Source: a virus. Taken from it: a DNA stretch of 20,521 nt. The notes below the pieces were generated by a model. The model searched no databases. It worked only from the letters and a program-made list of their open reading frames with translations, and was not told the DNA's origin. The translations under genes were made by a program, and so were the position numbers. Shown here piece after piece: positions 1-7,333 of the stretch. Every line of letters starts with the position of its first letter. Within the stretch, counting starts at the first letter, position 1. Where the stretch lies: the IMG/VR virus record IMGVR_UViG_3300033149_006503, positions 1 through 20,521 of that record, one strand, 5' to 3'.

Positions 1-33
1 CGCGGAAAAAAGCGAAAGTCCAAAGGCCAATCG

Positions 34-510
34 GTGAGAGCGAGCCACATTGATCGCGCGGTGCTCATGATCGTCAGTGGGCTTCAAAGCGATCAGGCGC
101 GGACGGCTGTCGTCACGAGGCTGGGGCTCGCGCCCGCGGATGCGGAGAAAGTCGTCGCCGAGGCGCGGCGCCGCCTCGCAGTCGCAGCGGGCTATCAGCG
201 GGATGAAGAAACAGGCAAAGCCCTGCTGCGTCTGAACAACCTCTTCGCGCGGTGCATTGAAAACGGTGAGCGCGATAATGCGCTCAAGGTCCAGAAGGAG
301 ATCAACCGTCTCTTGGCCCTTTACGAGACACCGTTTGGTCAAGTCGGCGGCGAGGGCAGCGCCGCGGCGGTCACGGACGCGCAAGCTCAGGTCGCCGCCG
401 CCCTCCAATATCTCCGGCCGCTTGGTCTCTCGCCTCGGCCTGATGCAGCCCTCCCTGAGCTATGTCGCCTCGCCGCCGCCAAGATCATCACGTATGAGGA
501 GACCAAGTGA
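34..510 (+). CDS. Probable terminase small subunit-like protein (5' end uncertain)
   Basis: This 158-residue, largely helical and charged protein lies directly upstream of the large terminase and overlaps it by GTGA. That is the usual place of the small terminase subunit, which recognises viral DNA and loads the large subunit. The segment around residues 19-100 is rich in Ala, Arg and Glu, with the look of a DNA-binding and oligomerising helical bundle (RLGLAPADAEKVVAEARRR, then a Leu-rich KEINRLLALYE helix). The assignment rests on position and composition; no diagnostic motif was found. The GTG at 34 has no good ribosome binding site, and the frame is open back to base 1 with a Lys/Arg-rich stretch (RGKKRKSKGQS). 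The true start may therefore lie before the window, making this a partial gene. Confidence 0.55.
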   Translation: MRASHIDRAVLMIVSGLQSDQARTAVVTRLGLAPADAEKVVAEARRRLAVAAGYQRDEETGKALLRLNNLFARCIENGERDNALKVQKEINRLLALYETPFGQVGGEGSAAAVTDAQAQVAAALQYLRPLGLSPRPDAALPELCRLAAAKIITYEETK

Positions 511-2609
511 CGCTCATCATGTCCGTTCGACGTACAAAGAGAAACCGGGGCGATGCCTACCGCAGGCATCGCGAACGCGAGGCCCGCAAGCAGGCGGAGA
601 TGGTGCGTGCCGGGCAGGACATCGCGCCGATCCCGCCCGTCGTCAATCCGCGACGTCGTGGCCGCTGCGCCAAGAGCCTCAAAAAATTCTGCGAGACCTA
701 CTTTCCGCACATCTTTTACGTCCCCTGGTCCCCCGATCACCGCCGCGTCCTCAAGAAGGCCGAACGCGCGGTCATCGCCGGTGGTCTTTTCGCGATTGCG
801 ATGCCTCGGGGTTACGGCAAGACCAGCATCTGCGAGGCCGCCATCATCTTCGCCGTTGCTTACGGATACCGCCGCTTCGTTTTTTTCGTCGGGGCCGAAC
901 GTCGCCACGCACTGAAATCACTGGCCACGATCAAGATCGAGATCGAGACGAATGACCTGCTGCTTGACGACTTCCCGGAGTTGTGCTATCCGTTTCGCGC
1001 GCTGGAAAACATCGCCAACCGCGCAGCGGGGCAACGCTATCTCGGCGAGTCGACGCACATCGCGTGGCGTGAGGATGAAATTATCGCCGCGATGATCCCA
1101 GGGGCAAAGTCCAGCGGGGCGGTCATGCGCGTGGCGGGTATCACCGGTTCGATCCGCGGTCAAAAGCACAATTCGCCCGGCGGCGCCGAACCGGTCCGCC
1201 CGGACCTTGTTCTCATCGACGACCCTCAGACCCGCGAATCGGCCCGCTCGCCCGCGCAGGTCGCGCAGCGTCTCGACATCATCCGAGGCGACATCCTCAA
1301 GCTGGCCGGACCTGGAAAGAAGATCGCCGCGCTCATGCCCTGCACGGTCATCGAGCCCGAAGACCTCGCCGACCAGATCGTCGACCCCGACAAGAATCCC
1401 GAATGGCAAGGTGAGCGTATTCCTATGCTCAAGAGCCTGCCGAGAGACATGACCCGTTGGGCGGAATACGCCCGGCTCCGGGAGCAGGGCCTGAAGGACG
1501 CCGGGAACATCTCGGTCGCAACGAGCTATTATCGAAAGCACCGGAGGGTCATGGACGCCGGAGCCGTCGAGACCTGGAAGCATTACTACGAACCGGACGA
1601 AATCTCCAATATCCAGCACGCAATGAACTGGTATTTCACCCCCGGAGAGGCATTCTGGAGCGAATGCCAGAACCAGCCGAAGCCTGCTCTCAAGGAGCCC
1701 GAGGGCGGGCTCACCGTCGACGAGGTCGCGCGGCGCTTCAACAACCGGCCGCGCGGGGAGGTTCCGATCAGCGCGGTGCGGCTTACCGCCTTCATCGATG
1801 TACAGGATCGTCTGCTTCCATGGCTCGTCTGCGCTTGGGAAGAGGACTTCACTGGCTACGTCATCGATTACGGGACTTTTCCGGACCAGCACGCGCGGCG
1901 GTGGACCGCCGAAAATGCAAGGTGGACCTTGGCCCAGCAATTTCGTGGAGCCGGATTCGAGGGGAAGATCTATCAGGGCCTCACCGCGGTGGCTGCCGCG
2001 ATCTGCGGCCGTGCGTGGAAATCCGAGGAGGGAGGAGAACTCCACATCGAGCGCTGTCTCATCGATGCGAACTGGGGCAAATCCACCGGCATCGTCTACC
2101 AGTTCTGCCGCGAGAGCCGGTTCGCCAGCGTGCTGATGCCGTCCCACGGCCAGGCCATCGGGCCCCACAACCGGCCGTGGCACGAATATACCAGAAAGCC
2201 GGGCGAGCGTCTGGGAGCCCATTGGAGAATTCCTACCTCTCGGGGCCGCCGTGCCGTGCGCTACGTTTTAATCGATACAAACTACTGGAAGACGTTCGTC
2301 CAGGATCGGCTGCGCACGGGGGTGGGAGACAGGGGTGCGCTGACGCTGTTCGGCAAGAGTCCCGACCGGCACATGTTGTTTGCCGAGCACCTCACCGCTG
2401 AGTTTTCGACGCGCGTCTCCGGCCGCGGGCGAGAACTGGACGTCTGGCAGATCAAACCGCATCATCCCGACAACCACTACCTCGACTGCCTCGTCGGCTG
2501 CGCGGTTGCCGCCTCCATCCAGGGCACCGCCATGACCGGGCAGGAAATCGTTCGCAAGAAACGGCCGACCTACAGGCTCAGTGATCTTCAGAGGAAGAAA
2601 AGACGCTGA
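507..2609 (+). CDS. Terminase large subunit (GpA type)
   Basis: This is the 700-residue DNA-packaging motor, which combines an N-terminal ATPase with a C-terminal nuclease that cuts concatemers at the portal. The Walker A motif PRGYGKTS is at about residues 100-107 and the Walker B motif VLIDDP at about 235-240. A GITGSIRGQ loop lies at about 211-219. The nuclease half carries acidic residues in FIDVQD (D431), CLIDANWGK (D520) and the C-terminal DNHYLDCLVG (D655, D660), matching the GpA family (lambda type). I chose GTG 507, overlapping the upstream TGA, because AGGAG lies about 5 bases before it. The alternative ATG at 519 is about 17 bases from that site. The C-terminus is basic and contains KRPTYRLSD, which recurs at the start of the next protein. 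The protein is full length for the family. Confidence 0.96.
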   Translation: MTLIMSVRRTKRNRGDAYRRHREREARKQAEMVRAGQDIAPIPPVVNPRRRGRCAKSLKKFCETYFPHIFYVPWSPDHRRVLKKAERAVIAGGLFAIAMPRGYGKTSICEAAIIFAVAYGYRRFVFFVGAERRHALKSLATIKIEIETNDLLLDDFPELCYPFRALENIANRAAGQRYLGESTHIAWREDEIIAAMIPGAKSSGAVMRVAGITGSIRGQKHNSPGGAEPVRPDLVLIDDPQTRESARSPAQVAQRLDIIRGDILKLAGPGKKIAALMPCTVIEPEDLADQIVDPDKNPEWQGERIPMLKSLPRDMTRWAEYARLREQGLKDAGNISVATSYYRKHRRVMDAGAVETWKHYYEPDEISNIQHAMNWYFTPGEAFWSECQNQPKPALKEPEGGLTVDEVARRFNNRPRGEVPISAVRLTAFIDVQDRLLPWLVCAWEEDFTGYVIDYGTFPDQHARRWTAENARWTLAQQFRGAGFEGKIYQGLTAVAAAICGRAWKSEEGGELHIERCLIDANWGKSTGIVYQFCRESRFASVLMPSHGQAIGPHNRPWHEYTRKPGERLGAHWRIPTSRGRRAVRYVLIDTNYWKTFVQDRLRTGVGDRGALTLFGKSPDRHMLFAEHLTAEFSTRVSGRGRELDVWQIKPHHPDNHYLDCLVGCAVAASIQGTAMTGQEIVRKKRPTYRLSDLQRKKRR

Positions 2610-2654
2610 CGGATCTCCTCAATGCCCAAACGGCCCACCTACCGGCTTTCGGAT
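2559..2654 (+). repeat. Imperfect tandem repeat coding KRPTYRLSD at both sides of the terminase stop
   Basis: Bases 2559-2585 (end of the large terminase) and 2628-2654 (start of the zinc-ribbon gene) both encode the nine residues KRPTYRLSD. They agree at 21 of 27 bases by my count, and most differences are synonymous. The copies are 69 bases apart, which is an exact number of codons, so both are read in the same frame. Confidence 0.85.
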
Positions 2655-2828
2655 TACGCACACGCTCGGCATGCAGATGAGCACGGGCTCGTCTGCAGCA
2701 GGTGCGGCTGCCGACATTTCCGGGTCATCGACACACGCCCGGGCCCGGGTGATAAAATCACACGCCGCCGTGAATGCCGCAACTGTGGTCTTCGAATGAC
2801 CACTCAGGAGCGGCGGGTGGGGCCGTAA
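2622..2828 (+). CDS. Small NrdR-like zinc-ribbon protein
   Basis: This 68-residue protein consists mostly of one zinc ribbon: CSRC at 25-28, a central RVIDTRP...ITRRRECRNCG with CRNC at 52-55, then TTQER. The spacing and the words VIDTRP, RRRECRNCG and TTQE closely follow the N-terminal zinc ribbon of NrdR, the repressor of ribonucleotide reductase genes. The ATP-cone domain of real NrdR is missing, so nucleotide-sensing repression is unlikely; DNA binding or packaging help is an inference. The gene is in the same reading frame as the large terminase, only four codons after its TGA, and no strong ribosome binding site precedes ATG 2622. Its residues 3-11 (KRPTYRLSD) repeat a segment near the terminase C-terminus. 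Translation may depend on coupling to, or readthrough from, the terminase. Confidence 0.8.
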   Translation: MPKRPTYRLSDYAHARHADEHGLVCSRCGCRHFRVIDTRPGPGDKITRRRECRNCGLRMTTQERRVGP

Positions 2829-2982
2829 CTTTTCAGTTAACCCCTATATCTAGTGGTGATTTTGCACGCCGCCCGGATTTTCATTTGCGCGACGGCGGTT
2901 GATGAGCAAAACTCTCGATGACATCTCCCTATGGGTTTTCCCGCGACGGCGGGTCAACCCACCACGCTTCGCCGGAGAAAAC
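2829..2982. other. Non-coding gap between packaging and head genes
   Basis: This is part of the only stretch over 200 bases without a convincing gene (2829-3038). It begins with an AT-richer pocket (about 2829-2865) that could suggest a promoter, but I find no -35/-10 pair with proper spacing. Overlapping frames of 60-90 codons exist here but lack plausible start sites or composition. The segment contains an 11-base direct repeat and leads into the terminator hairpin. Confidence 0.6.
2888..2952. repeat. Direct repeat CGCGACGGCGG, two copies 54 bases apart
   Basis: The 11-mer CGCGACGGCGG occurs at 2888-2898 and 2942-2952, upstream of the intrinsic terminator. The second copy runs into GGGTCAACCC, which can fold as a tiny hairpin. 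The repeat could be a protein or antitermination site, or chance in GC-rich DNA; no function is claimed. Confidence 0.45.
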
Positions 2983-3022
2983 GGCCGCGTCGGGGCCGAC
3001 GCCCCTGACGCGGCCTTTTTTT
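2983..3022 (+). terminator. Strong intrinsic (rho-independent) terminator
   Basis: GGCCGCGTC (2983-2991) pairs perfectly with GACGCGGCC (3007-3015). An inner GGGGC/GCCCC stem closes a four-base loop with a single bulged T. Seven T residues follow at once (3016-3022). This is a textbook intrinsic terminator reading left to right. It separates the terminase and zinc-ribbon genes from the pre-portal gene, whose start is only 16 bases beyond the T tract. The short A run before the stem could give weak termination in the other direction. Confidence 0.88.
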
Positions 3023-3038
3023 CGGCGGGAGGAAAATC

Positions 3039-3236
3039 ATGTCGCCCGATCTCAGCAACATTATCAAGACGAATGCAGAGGGCCCGCGCAGGGCTGCGGG
3101 TGATTCCGGTTCGATGGAGCAGCATTCTCTGCCCGATCAGATCGCCGCCCAGCGATTTCTGAATCAGAGCGAGAATGCCGACAAGACCCCCTTTGGCCTG
3201 CGTTTCCGCAAACTCAAACCACCGGGGGCGACATGA
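3039..3236 (+). CDS. Small pre-portal head protein (gpW-position)
   Basis: This 65-residue protein sits in the slot between the large terminase and a GpB-type portal, which lambda gpW occupies in lambda-like phages. Its sequence (DSGSMEQHSLPDQIAAQRFL, then GLRFRKLKPPGAT) resembles, from memory, small proteins often found immediately upstream of lambda-type portals. I cannot show structural homology to gpW, so a head-completion role is inferred from position. A clear ribosome binding site (GGGAGG, about 3027-3032) precedes ATG 3039. The stop overlaps the portal start by ATGA, so the two are translationally coupled. A strong terminator lies just upstream. Confidence 0.7.
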   Translation: MSPDLSNIIKTNAEGPRRAAGDSGSMEQHSLPDQIAAQRFLNQSENADKTPFGLRFRKLKPPGAT

Positions 3237-4774
3237 AGCACGCGGCGTCTAACGCGACCAAGCGGCCGGTCGTCGTCCTGAGCGAAAAGCAGGGACGGCC
3301 CTTCCGGCAGAACCGCCAACTGCGCGCCCGCTATGATGCGGCGCAGACGACGGTCGATAATGCGAACTGGTGGGCTGCCGCTGATCTGAAGTCCGCCGAT
3401 GCCAGTGCATCGGCCGGCGTCCGGAAGACGCTGCGTTCGCGTGCGCGATACGAGATCGCCAATAGCCCCTACGCGCGGCGGATCATCAACGTCCTCGCAC
3501 GGGACGTCATCGGCACCGGGCCGCGCCTCCAGATGCATCTCGACGATACCGAGGCCAATCGCATCGTCGAACGCGAATTCCGGATCTGGTCGGCGACGAT
3601 CAATCTCGCCCGCAAGCTGAACCTCGCCCGCAAGGCAAAGGCAGGCGACGGCGAGGCCTTTCTCTTTTTAGCAGAAAATCTGGGTCTGCCCGACGACGTA
3701 GTGCCCCTCGACGTCGTGCCCATCGAGTGCGACCGAATCACCACGCCGGTCTTCAAGCGGGGCAGGCCAGGAAAATCCACGGTCGACGGAATTGAGTTCG
3801 ACGCCTACGGCAACCCGGCCTTCTATCACGTCTTGAAGAGTCACCCAGGGGATAGTTTGACGTCCCTCATGCTCGATTACGAATCCCGGCCCGCGCGCGA
3901 CGTTATCCACTGGTTCGCCGCGGACCGCCCGGGGCAGCATCGGGGCATCCCCGAGATCACGGCCGCCCTTCCGCGCCTCGTTGAGTTCCGCCGATGGACC
4001 AATGCAGTCATCGATGCTGCGCAGAACGCGGCACACCTGAGCCCCGTGTTTTACACCGAGCAGACGCTCGCAGACGACGAAGAGATTCCCGCGCCGCTTG
4101 ATGTCATCGAGCTCGAGCGCGACGTCGCGACCGTCGCGCCTTATGGTTACAAGATCGGCGGCGTCAAGGCTGAACATCCCGCGACGACGCATCGCGATTT
4201 CGCGCGCGTGATTCTTACCGAGATCGGCGCGTGCTTTGAAATGCCGTATAACATCGCCGTCGGCGATAGCTCCGATTACAACTATGCCTCGGGTCGGCTC
4301 GACCACCAAGCCTATTTCAAGAAGATCCGCGATGACCGACACGAGTGCGAGATCACCGTGCTTGATCGTATTCTAAAAGCCTTCATTGAGACCGGCCGCT
4401 ACCGCTTCGCGGGCGTCCGGCCCGATCTGCTTCTGCAGCAGTGGCGCGCGCATACGTGGGAATGGGACGGCGACGAGCACGTTGATCCCGACAAGGAATC
4501 GAGGGGCCAGGAACGTCGCCTGCGGATGAAGACGACGAGCCCGCAGCGCGAATGCGCGAAGGCGGGCGGGAACTGGGAGGAAATCCAGGACGAGAACGTG
4601 GAGGCGGAGATGCGGGAGCGCAGGAAACGTCTGGAGCTTCAGAAGAAATACGGGCTCTCCGATGAGGACATGGCGAAAACAGATCAGGCGATGCGCCGTG
4701 ACCAGCGGGGAGCCTCCGCCAGGGCCCAGCTCAGTGGTCTTGATCTCATGGACCTCGCGGACGAATGGTCGTAA
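3233..4774 (+). CDS. Portal protein (lambda GpB family)
   Basis: This 513-residue protein forms the dodecameric ring at the capsid vertex through which DNA enters and leaves. Family hallmarks are the early RYEIANSPYARRIINVLARD segment, DVIGTGPRLQM, VIHWFAADRPGQHRGIPEI, and the helix RWTNAVIDAAQNAAHLSPVF. A charged C-terminal arm (EEIQDENVEAEMRERRKRLE) follows, typical of the phage_portal_2 group. Length is normal for the family. The start overlaps the pre-portal stop by ATGA, and a G-rich site lies about 7 bases upstream. The partner terminase is also GpA type, so this is a coherent lambda-like packaging pair. Confidence 0.96.
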   Translation: MKHAASNATKRPVVVLSEKQGRPFRQNRQLRARYDAAQTTVDNANWWAAADLKSADASASAGVRKTLRSRARYEIANSPYARRIINVLARDVIGTGPRLQMHLDDTEANRIVEREFRIWSATINLARKLNLARKAKAGDGEAFLFLAENLGLPDDVVPLDVVPIECDRITTPVFKRGRPGKSTVDGIEFDAYGNPAFYHVLKSHPGDSLTSLMLDYESRPARDVIHWFAADRPGQHRGIPEITAALPRLVEFRRWTNAVIDAAQNAAHLSPVFYTEQTLADDEEIPAPLDVIELERDVATVAPYGYKIGGVKAEHPATTHRDFARVILTEIGACFEMPYNIAVGDSSDYNYASGRLDHQAYFKKIRDDRHECEITVLDRILKAFIETGRYRFAGVRPDLLLQQWRAHTWEWDGDEHVDPDKESRGQERRLRMKTTSPQRECAKAGGNWEEIQDENVEAEMRERRKRLELQKKYGLSDEDMAKTDQAMRRDQRGASARAQLSGLDLMDLADEWS

Positions 4775-4792
4775 AGAAGAAAGGGAGAGACG

Positions 4793-7270
4793 ATGCCTTA
4801 TCCGGGAGAGCATTCGGCCCGAATAAGAGACCCGAAGCAATATGATAGTCTTCGACGGCGCAACAATGCTTTCGGATCCGGCATCCACGTGATCTACGGT
4901 ATCAAGAACAAACCGAAGCGTCGTGCGGAAGTTCAGGCGATTCGTTTTGATGCCAGCAAGTTCACGGTGGCTCAGGCAAAGGCATGGCTCAAAAAACACA
5001 AGTATAAACCCATTCGATTTGAGCCGGCAACCCGCGAGAAGAAGGCCGCCGCGCAGACCTCTTATCGATGCGAATGCCTGAAGTGTGGCCACCAACTGAC
5101 GACGACGAAACACTGTCGGGACCTCAGGTGCCCCAAGTGCGGCGGGCCGATGCGCCGGGTCGAACGGCCGGGCCCGGGGCAGGCCTCGGCACCGGCCGAT
5201 TGGCTTGCGTCGGCCCCGACCGAATTTCTTCTGCCCCGTGCGCCCGTCATCATCGAGGCGGCAGCCGATGACCAGGGGAAGCTGCCGACTTTTCAGGTCA
5301 CCGCCTATACCGGGGGGCGCCTGCGCGTTGCAGGCTTCTACCAGCCCGTGGTCATCGATCTCAGCGGCATGAGCGTCCCGGATGGCGCGGTGCCGATTCT
5401 TCTGAACCACGATGAGAACCGTATCGTCGGTCATGCGCCCGAGGTCCAACGGCTCAGCTCGCGCCTGAAACTCTCCGGCGTCGTCTCAGGTTCGGGTGAT
5501 GCCGCGCGCGAGGTCGTGGAGAACGCACGCAATGGTTTTCCGTGGCAGGCCTCCGTCGCGGTCCGAGTCGAGAGCTTGGAGGAGGTCAAGGAACGGGCTA
5601 ATGCTCAGGCCAATGGGCGGTCATTCAGCGGCCCGTTGGTCATCGCGCGCCGGAGTTGGTTGGCCGAGGTGTCCTTCGTTCCGCGCGGGGCGGATGCGAA
5701 AACGAACGTGAAAATCGCGGCGACGGCCGCAATTTCAGAAGGAGGGACAGCCATGGAATTTCAGGAATGGCTCGAAGGCCGCGAGAAGACGGCCGAGGAG
5801 CTCAGCGCCGACGAACTCGCCATGCTCCGGGCCGAATTCGACGCCGAGATGAAGGCGGCCGGCGAGAAGGGCCAGGCCGAGGAGAAAGCCGAAGGATCAG
5901 GCACCACCTCAGTTGATGACCCGCCCGCCCAACTGCCCGCCAGCGCCGATGTGGCCGGAAGGGCAATCGAGGAGATCCGCGCGTCGGCCTCCGCCGAGAC
6001 GAAGCGGATCGCCGAAATCCGCAGACTTTTCGCCGGGAAGCACGCGGAGATCGAGGCTGAAGCAATTGCGGAGGGATGGTCGACGGAGAAGGCCGAACTC
6101 GAGCTGCTGCGTGCCGAGCGCCCGAAGGCCCCAGCCTTTCACGACGGCCACAAGCCCGAGGGGCCCCGCGTGCTCGAAGCCGCCCTGCGGATGGGCGCGC
6201 ATGCCGATGATGAGCGAATGGCCAAGGAATATGATGGGCCGACGCTCGAAGCGGCTCACCGCATGCGCCACATCGGCCTGCGCGAACTCGTCGCCACCTG
6301 CTGCACGCTCGACGGCCATGACGCACCCCGGCCGGGGGCGAGCCGCGCGGAGTGGGAACGGGCCGTGGAGGCGGCGTTCAGCACGGTCAGCCTGCCAGGG
6401 ATTCTCGGCGCGACTGCCAACAAGACGCTGCTCGACGCCTACAAGATGTTCCCCTCCGCCGCCCGAAGGATCGCGAAGAAGCTGTCGGCCAACGACTTCA
6501 AGACGCATACGGGCTATCGGATGACCGGCAACTCGATCTTCGAAGAGGTGGGAGCCGACGGTGAACTGAAGCACCTCACGCTCGGCGAGGAGTCGTTCAC
6601 GTTCTCGGTCGCGACCTACGGGAAGATCATCGGGATCACCCGTCAGTCACTGATCAACGACGATCTGGGGGCGTTTACGCAGCTGCCTGCGGTTCTGGGC
6701 CGAGGTGCTGCCGTCGCGCTCGAGGAGGTGTTCTTCACGCTGGTGCTCGCGAACACGGGCTCGTTCTTCAGCGCCGCGAACGGGAACTACGTGACGGGCG
6801 CCGCCTATGTTCTCGGAATCGCCGGCCTCAACAAGGCGGTCCAGACACTGGCCGAGATCACGGACGCGAACGGCAAACCCGTGCTCATCATGCCGAAGTT
6901 CCTGCTCGTGCCCCCCGCACTCAAGGGCACCGCCGATGCGCTCTACAAGTCGACGAAGATCGTCACCGGTGACACCGATCAGATTCCCGATGCGAACGTC
7001 CACGCAGGGATGTACGAGCCCATCATGTCGTCGTATCTCGGGAACACCAGCTTCCACGCAAATGCATCGAGCACGGCATACTACCTGCTCGGCGACCCTG
7101 CCGACGTCGCCTGCTTCGGCATCGCCTTTCTCAAGGGCGACGACCAGCCGGTGGTGGAGGAGGGCACTGTCGATTCGCGGTTCCTCGGCAAGTCCTGGCG
7201 GGCCTACCTCGATTTCGGCGTCTGCCAGATCGACGAACGCGGCGGGGTGATGATGACCGGAGCAGCTTAA
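4793..7270 (+). CDS. Prohead protease / major capsid protein fusion
   Basis: This 825-residue polyprotein has four parts. Residues 1-80 are a small basic domain (HVIYGIKNKPKRR, FTVAQAKAWLKKHKYKP) seen at the front of phage proteases. Residues 91-121 form a cysteine-rich zinc ribbon (C93, C95, C98, C108, C113, C116). Residues about 145-310 are an S78-like prohead protease: LLNHDENRIVGHA with candidate catalytic H206, FPWQASVAV with candidate S254, and the typical WLAEVSFVPRGAD end. Residues 321-430 are charged and helical like a scaffold or delta region. From about 440 the protein is a Mu-gpT-like major capsid protein (RIAKKLSANDFKTH, GIAFLKGDDQPVVEEG). Fused protease/capsid genes are known. 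The start follows GGGAG at 4783-4787. A strong internal start at 5753 should make the capsid part separately. Confidence 0.93.
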   Translation: MPYPGEHSARIRDPKQYDSLRRRNNAFGSGIHVIYGIKNKPKRRAEVQAIRFDASKFTVAQAKAWLKKHKYKPIRFEPATREKKAAAQTSYRCECLKCGHQLTTTKHCRDLRCPKCGGPMRRVERPGPGQASAPADWLASAPTEFLLPRAPVIIEAAADDQGKLPTFQVTAYTGGRLRVAGFYQPVVIDLSGMSVPDGAVPILLNHDENRIVGHAPEVQRLSSRLKLSGVVSGSGDAAREVVENARNGFPWQASVAVRVESLEEVKERANAQANGRSFSGPLVIARRSWLAEVSFVPRGADAKTNVKIAATAAISEGGTAMEFQEWLEGREKTAEELSADELAMLRAEFDAEMKAAGEKGQAEEKAEGSGTTSVDDPPAQLPASADVAGRAIEEIRASASAETKRIAEIRRLFAGKHAEIEAEAIAEGWSTEKAELELLRAERPKAPAFHDGHKPEGPRVLEAALRMGAHADDERMAKEYDGPTLEAAHRMRHIGLRELVATCCTLDGHDAPRPGASRAEWERAVEAAFSTVSLPGILGATANKTLLDAYKMFPSAARRIAKKLSANDFKTHTGYRMTGNSIFEEVGADGELKHLTLGEESFTFSVATYGKIIGITRQSLINDDLGAFTQLPAVLGRGAAVALEEVFFTLVLANTGSFFSAANGNYVTGAAYVLGIAGLNKAVQTLAEITDANGKPVLIMPKFLLVPPALKGTADALYKSTKIVTGDTDQIPDANVHAGMYEPIMSSYLGNTSFHANASSTAYYLLGDPADVACFGIAFLKGDDQPVVEEGTVDSRFLGKSWRAYLDFGVCQIDERGGVMMTGAA
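5737..5755 (+). promoter_or_regulatory. Internal ribosome binding site and in-frame ATG inside the protease/capsid fusion
   Basis: AGAAGGAGGG at 5737-5746, six bases before ATG 5753, is a near-ideal ribosome binding site and stronger than the one at the gene's own start. ATG 5753 is in frame (codon 321) and falls exactly at the joint between the protease domain and the scaffold-like region. Confidence 0.8.
5753..7270 (+). CDS. Nested in-frame scaffold/major capsid protein
   Basis: This is the predicted product of initiation at the internal ATG: 505 residues that begin MEFQEWLEGREK. It comprises the helical delta/scaffold segment plus the capsid domain, without the protease. A capsid needs hundreds of shell subunits but few protease copies, so separate and stronger initiation gives the right ratio. 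This recalls the nested lambda C/Nu3 arrangement. Mature capsid protein would then arise when the protease removes the N-terminal helical part; the cleavage point cannot be read from sequence. The ribosome binding site is seen directly; use of this start in vivo is inferred. Confidence 0.7.
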   Translation: MEFQEWLEGREKTAEELSADELAMLRAEFDAEMKAAGEKGQAEEKAEGSGTTSVDDPPAQLPASADVAGRAIEEIRASASAETKRIAEIRRLFAGKHAEIEAEAIAEGWSTEKAELELLRAERPKAPAFHDGHKPEGPRVLEAALRMGAHADDERMAKEYDGPTLEAAHRMRHIGLRELVATCCTLDGHDAPRPGASRAEWERAVEAAFSTVSLPGILGATANKTLLDAYKMFPSAARRIAKKLSANDFKTHTGYRMTGNSIFEEVGADGELKHLTLGEESFTFSVATYGKIIGITRQSLINDDLGAFTQLPAVLGRGAAVALEEVFFTLVLANTGSFFSAANGNYVTGAAYVLGIAGLNKAVQTLAEITDANGKPVLIMPKFLLVPPALKGTADALYKSTKIVTGDTDQIPDANVHAGMYEPIMSSYLGNTSFHANASSTAYYLLGDPADVACFGIAFLKGDDQPVVEEGTVDSRFLGKSWRAYLDFGVCQIDERGGVMMTGAA

Positions 7271-7333
7271 TCGCTGTGGAGCCGGAAAGAGTCCAAAATT
7301 GAGAGAAACAAGTTCGTAAGGGGAGGAGAAGAC

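Noticed and set aside
257-955. 232-codon + strand frame overlapping the terminase genes
   Set aside because: It is very rich in Arg, Ser and Pro, typical of an out-of-frame shadow, and overlaps both terminase genes entirely.
918-2222. 434-codon antisense open frame over the large terminase
   Set aside because: It lies wholly opposite a well-supported terminase gene; GC-rich coding DNA commonly gives long antisense frames. The translation is low-complexity and matches nothing I know.
2622-2828. Annotation of the zinc-ribbon gene as nrdR
   Set aside because: Only the zinc-ribbon part is present. The ATP-cone domain that makes NrdR a nucleotide-sensing repressor is missing.
2826-2850. Possible promoter in the AT-rich pocket after the zinc-ribbon gene
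   Set aside because: TATATC at 2845-2850 has no -35-like hexamer at 16-18 bases; the nearest candidate is 13 bases away. Not strong enough to annotate.
2899-3162. 87-codon + strand frame through the terminator region
   Set aside because: It runs through the terminator hairpin and overlaps the pre-portal gene, and its composition is Arg/Pro-rich without motifs.
4373-5449. 358-codon antisense open frame across the portal/capsid-fusion joint
   Set aside because: It crosses two strongly supported sense genes and has no family features.
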